DNA of 64,000 bases from Littorina saxatilis (Eukaryota > Mollusca > Gastropoda > Littorinimorpha > Littorinidae): contig NC_090250.1 of assembly GCF_037325665.1 (NCBI RefSeq), positions 38,330,464 through 38,394,463 on the forward strand, given 5' to 3'. Under the pieces are notes generated by a model. It did not search any database and was not told the DNA's origin. It saw nothing but the letters and a program-made list of their open reading frames with translations. Positions 36,601 through 42,600 of the stretch are shown in pieces. Position numbers and translations under genes: made by a program. Within the stretch, counting starts at the first letter, position 1, and each line of letters begins with the position of its first letter.

Positions 36601-39600
36601 AGATTGCTACTATAGGTGGCGGGTACTCACCCTCTCAATTACGAAGAACCTGCCCGGCAGCCACCAGAGACGGCAAGGCAGACGAGCCGTCCTGACGACA
36701 AGAGGCAACATCCCTCAAGTAGTGGTTAATGAAGATGTCCTCTGATCTCCAATATGCCACCGCAAGAACCTCCGAGAGGCGTCCTGAGCGGAGCACAGCC
36801 AAGGACGATGACCATGCCCTAGCCTCATGTGTTCTGGCAGAGGAAAGAGGCAGAATGGCTCTAGCATCCCCCGACTGGGTCTGCCACCACGCATAAGCCT
36901 GCCTGATTGTCATCGACACCCATCTGGTCAGGGTAACTTTAGAAATGTCTTTACTTCTGACAGTATTGAGTGAAATAAAAAGAAGCTTTTGAGTTTCCGA
37001 GCGAAGAGGAGACGTTCTAGACAAGTAACTGCTGAGGGCACGAACCGGACAGTTAAGAGCATCAGGATCTCCTGGAGCCAGCACAGCGCTCAAGGGGGGA
37101 ATATGAATAACCGGGGAAGCATGACCGGGCTTTTGATTCTTTGCTAAAAAATCCGGCCTAAACTTCAACGAAAAAGAACCATCCTTCTCTAAAGAAATAT
37201 CACGCGCCAATCCCGACAAAGCGTGCACCTCACTGCCACGACGAGCTGTGGCGAGCAGAACAAGAAACAAAGTTTTCCTCGTAAGCTTAGCTAGACTAGC
37301 TAAGTGCAGGGGCTCAAATTCGTCCGATGCCAAAAAACGTAAAACTAAAAACAGATCCCACGCCGGGAGCTGCGTTTTAGACCGAGCTGAAAGAAGGGAA
37401 GCGCCCTTTAGCACACTCGCGATCACGCCACTTAAATCAATTTTGCGTCCCAGCTGTCTAAGCGTCGAAGATATAGCAGAACGCCTCACGCGCAAGGAAG
37501 AAGGCGATCCCCCCCTCCCTGCCAACCAAGATAAATGATTGGCAACTTGCATTGACCTGGGAGAGAGAGGGCTAACACCATTTTCAGAGCACCATTTTGT
37601 CCACGCAGACCAGTGCGAAGAATAGACCGACTTCGTCGAATCTCTATGCGCTTGCTGTACTAAATTCAGAGTTGAATTTGAGGCACCCGCCCGGAGCAGA
37701 GAGCCTCTGATAGCACCCAGCCGTGAAGCTGCAACGCTTGCGGGTCCCCGTGCGGAATGCCCGACCTGGGTTGAACCAGGTCGCCCTTTCGAACGCCTAG
37801 AGGAATGGGTGGACGAACCGCCATGCGCACCAGATCCGGATACCAATGTTGGCTGGGCCACCGCGGGGCCACCAGAACCAACGCTGGCTTTTCTATGTCT
37901 GCTTTCCGCACCACCTTGCCTAGCAGGCAAAACGGAGGAAAGGCATAAGCCTGCAGACCCGACCAATCCAGATCCAGTGCATTCACGGCCCAAGCTAGAG
38001 GGTCCGGAAACGGAGAGACAAACAAGGGGAGACGAGCCGAGAATCTCGTTGCGAACAGATCGATGGGAGGCTTGTGAACCTGCACCCAAAGACGATCCAG
38101 AGCCTGATGGGAGAGAGTCCATTCTGAGTGCAGGACCTTGCTCCCCCTGCTGAGGGAGTCGGCCAGGACGTTGAGAGAGCCCCTCAGGTAGACAGCTGAC
38201 AGCCGAATGTTGTGAGTGCTGCACCAGACCAGTAACCGACACGCGCTGTTCGACAGAACCTGAGAGCGCGAGCCCCCCTGGCGATTTATGTAAGCCGCTA
38301 CCGTCGTGTTGTCCGTGTGTACCAGAACATGACTGTTTGCCAGCAGAGGCAGAAACGAACGCAGACCGAGTGCCACAGCCTCCAGCTCCAGAACATTTAT
38401 GTGCAGAGAGGCCTGACTGGCGTCCCACACCCCTGAAGCAGTCTGGTCTGCCAAATGAGCCCCCCAGCCCGAAAGCGAGGCGTCCGTGAAAAGATTGTTC
38501 TCCGGTGCAGGGAGAACAATAGGGACACCCTGTGACACCCAGGGAAGAAGCCATATGCTCGTTGTACGGCTGAACCAAGCACCCAACTCGATCAAGCAAT
38601 TCCAGCCTTGAGTCGCTTGGTCCCACTGCGCTTGGAGCGCTGCTTGAAAGGGCCTCTTGTGGACTCTTCCCAGAGGGACAACAGTGGCCATGGATTCCAT
38701 CTGCCCTAAAAGAGAAGTCAACTCCCGAGCCGTAGACAGATTCTTTCCGTAAAGAGCACGGATAGCCTCCTGCAACTTGTCCACCCTCTTTCGAGCAGGA
38801 CGGACTGACCAGTTCAGTGTATCGAACTCCATCCCCAGGTACGTGAATTGCTGGGAGGGCACCAACTCCGACTTCACGAGGTTGGCTGTGAAGCCGAGCT
38901 GAACCGCTAGACTGAGCACCCTCTGAGTGTGCGTATTGCAAAGGACCTGGTCTTGATGCAGAATCAACCAGTCGTCCAAATAGGCTCTCAGCCGCACACC
39001 CTCTTGCCTCACGAGGGCACAGAGCTGACGCACGACCATCGTGAAAATCCAAGGGGAGAGAGACAGACCGAACGGAAGCGCCCGAAACTGAAAGATCCTC
39101 TCTCCCCAGCGGAAACGAAGCCATTTTCTGTCTGCCACATGCATCAGCACGTGAAAATAAGCGTCGGTCAGATCTACAGACGTGACCCAGTCCCCTGGCC
39201 GAAGGGCTTCTCTCACTGAGGCAGGCGTTTCCATCGTGAACTTCACGACACGCAGGAACCTGTTCAATGGCGACAAATCCAGAACAGGCCTCCACGCACC
39301 CGAGGCTTTGGGTACTACAAACAACCTGCCGTAAAAGCCTGGGGACCTGTGATCGATCACCTCCTCGATCGCGCCTTTTGAAAGGAGTGCAGCGACCTCT
39401 CCCTGAATAGCTGCTTTGGCCTCCGCGTCTCGCGGAAACACAAAAGGCGGCGGTATCCTGGACAGCGGTGCCTTCCCGTCTGCCCAGAGAAGACGAAATC
39501 CCGAACTGATCACCCCCAAAATCCACTGGCTGGACACCAAACGAATCCAGGCAGCGATGGCCCTGGAGGGGCCGCCCGCCACCACCAAGGTGGGGGCTAA

Positions 39601-42600
39601 CGGGGCGATCTGCTCGGGAAGACATCATTGGGGGTGAGGCTTACGCCCCGACCCCCTAGAACCACCAAACGAACACCTCTTCTGATAAGGGGCGCCACGC
39701 CCCCTGCCTCGAGAAGAGGAGTTCTGGTTCTGGCTCTTGCCACCGCCCGAAAACGAAGGCTGAGCCTTGTTCTGCTGCTGAGGCTTACTGTGCGGTTTTT
39801 GAAAGCCCTGATGGGCGATCCTGGCAATCGCCAAATCCCTGGCATCCTGGGTCTCCTTTTGCAACGCATCGAGAGACGAGCGACTTACAAGAGAGCCGTC
39901 CTCAAAGGGAGAAAACCTCAGACTATCGATAGTTCCCTTGTCCCTGATCTTTGAGCCACTCAGAAAAGCAGCTCTGCGCGAAAGAATCGCATGAGTGTAC
40001 AGCTTAGCTGAAAGCCCCATTTGCTCACGAGAGACCCTGGCTAAGGTAGCCAACAGCGTTGTAACGTCTTCCGCCGAAGCGTCATAACGAAACTCGAAAG
40101 GCTCAAGACTTGACGCAATCGATCTCGACAACGAACGCTGCAGTGACTCAGAGACCGAAGCCAATTCCAAAAGAGATCTCCCTGTCTCCTCAAGAGCCAA
40201 CAGAGAGCCCTCCACATAGGGTACCGGTCTGTCTTTGCTATAACCGTCTTCCCTGAGAGACGCCAGATCCGGCGTAACAGGCAGAGCCGCTCTAGGGAGA
40301 GCAAAAGACTCCACCAAGTCAACAGGCTGCGGCACCAGCTTGAAATTGCGGAGAGCAGCTGCACCAGGCACCACTTGTCCTGATTGAGCCAGCCACGACG
40401 TGGCCGAATCAGGTGCGTCCCCATGTTGCACCAACAAAGGCATTGGGACCACCTGATTATACGACTGAGAATTCTTCTTCATGACTTTCGACATCTCATA
40501 CGCAACAGCGGGCGATTCGAGAAATTTGAAAGAACATTTCTTCTCTTTCGCACTGCGAAAGTCTCCAAGTGCAGAGGGAGGAGGAACCACAAAAGACTTA
40601 GATTCCACCACCCCCTCTTCAAAATATCTTGAAGCCGTCTCGGCCGCAGATGCCACCGCATCAGAAAGCCTAAACGGAATTTTGAATTCGGTACCTTCGA
40701 CTGCTGCGGAAGCACCGTCTTCAGAACAGCCGTCCGGCATTAACATGCCATCCGTCAGCTGGTCCCCTGCTTGACTCCCATAGTCAAACAAAGAGCCAGC
40801 CACACTGCCCCCTTCCTGCCCCCCGGGCGGAAGCGAAAGACGCGCACCCTTACCACATTCTAAAGAAGCGGATGGTTGCGACAAATCTTCCGTTCGCTCT
40901 CCAAGGTTCTTAACCGCCACCGACCTGCTGCCAATGCAGTCAGAGCCAGCCTCAGCTTCAGAACTTTCACCCACAAAGCCAGAGCCCGGAGTTACTTTCT
41001 CTTGGAAACGCTCTACCCTTTCTCCGGAGAACCCGGATACTTGGGTAGAAGACATACCTTTAATGTGGCGAGAACCACCAGCAGCCGGGCCACACTCCAC
41101 CAGAGTAGGCCTGGTACCATCCTGAGACGCATGAACCTCAGCCCGAGTAACAGTGGCCGAAGGCAAAGGGCGAACGTCGGCCAGAGACGACACACCAGCC
41201 ACACCCGCAGGCAGTGACCGGAACTCCGCCCGCGTGGACGCCACCTCCTCCGCCAAGGACGAGACCTGTGAGCTTAAAGAAAGTAACAGAGACGCCACGT
41301 CCACAGACGCAAGGCCGGGAATCACAGACACCGAAGCCGCCTTAGCGGGCTTATCAGCACGAGACAACTTGTCTAAAGTTTTATCAGTAGGCTTGACAGC
41401 ACGAGACAACTTGTCTAAAGTTTTATCAGTCACATTCGCCGAAGTAGGCATGTCAATCAAAACATCGGTAATCTTTTGCAACGACGGTTCCAGAACCGAA
41501 ACATGTGCCTGGCCGGGAGCATTAGCTTTCCTAGGCGTTTTCTTAGAAGGCGAAGACTCAGCAGCTACTTGCTTAGACGAGTGCCGCTTCTTGGCGCTAT
41601 CCGCCATGACCAAAACAACTCACGAAAAATTTTGTAAACAAGAAAATTTTCACAAGTTCAAATTACAGGTCAAAACGCCCACAAACACAAACAAAAAACA
41701 AGAACGACCTCACCTCAATATGTAGAGAAGCGAAGACAAGCTAGAAGAAACCAAGAGGTAAATGACCAAGTCCGCAGACGAAGTGTCAAAAGGCTGAACA
41801 CAGCCAGAGCGTACAAAAACGCGACCAGTCTCACTGCTCGCTGAGTATGGAATGATGCATATGGCGGTGTATGCGCGCGCATACGGAAGTCGGAAGTATG
41901 TATTAATATGGCCTTATGGGATTGGTCACTCTTTTTTTAGAGGGGCTTCCCTTGGTTACCAAGGGGATGCGTACAGCGTTACCGGCACTGAACTAGGGTT
42001 AATTGCTATATGTGAGTTGGGTAAGATATGTAATTTAATGTACATTATTTGCCAACCATCGACACTCCGAAAAAGAGATAGCGGAAGTCCATATGATTGT
42101 CAGACTGATTTTTCATTGGCTCCATCCTAACGACTTGTTAGTGGGCATTTCATTGGCTACAGATTTGTAACAGAGCTTTTTTTATTGCCAGAGTGTATAC
42201 AGACTCATCGATCCTGTATACTTGTAGCATCGTCAGTCCACCACTCATTGCAAAGACAGTGAAATTGACAATCCAGAATAGTGCGGTAGTGGTTGCACTG
42301 AGCAGGATAGCATGCTTTTCTGTATCTCTATTCTTTTTACCTTTCTGAGCTTGCTTTTGATCCAAACCAGTGATGTTCCAAGGACTGGAGGGCAACAGGA
42401 CAAAATGTCCTGAATCAAAAAACTGTGTTCTGAAAACTTAGTTTTTTTTATAGAATGAAACTTCCATCATTGTGACTTTTCGCAATATGACATTTAATAT
42501 GACGTAAGGTATGTGTTGTACTTTTTTTTTAAGGGAGAGAGAGATCCTTTACAAGTATTCCATCACGGACTAATTCAGTGCCCAATCATAAAGAGCAAGC

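Larger units (their letters stand above)
36223..42038 (-). mobile_element. DIRS-type tyrosine-recombinase retrotransposon, about 5.8 kb, looks whole
   Basis: Inverted terminal repeats (36254-36440 and 41849-42022) and an internal complementary region at 36513-36606. Three overlapping or adjacent frames on the minus strand: gag-like, reverse transcriptase-RNase H-methyltransferase-like, and tyrosine recombinase, in the DIRS order. It lies in PGK intron 1 in the gene's sense. Terminal repeats are near identical and the frames long, so it looks whole and young, with no obvious break. Confidence 0.92.

Noticed and set aside
36635-39628. A single 997-codon minus frame as one protein
   Set aside because: Only its last third is a recognisable recombinase. 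The first two thirds lie in an alternate frame over the reverse transcriptase gene.
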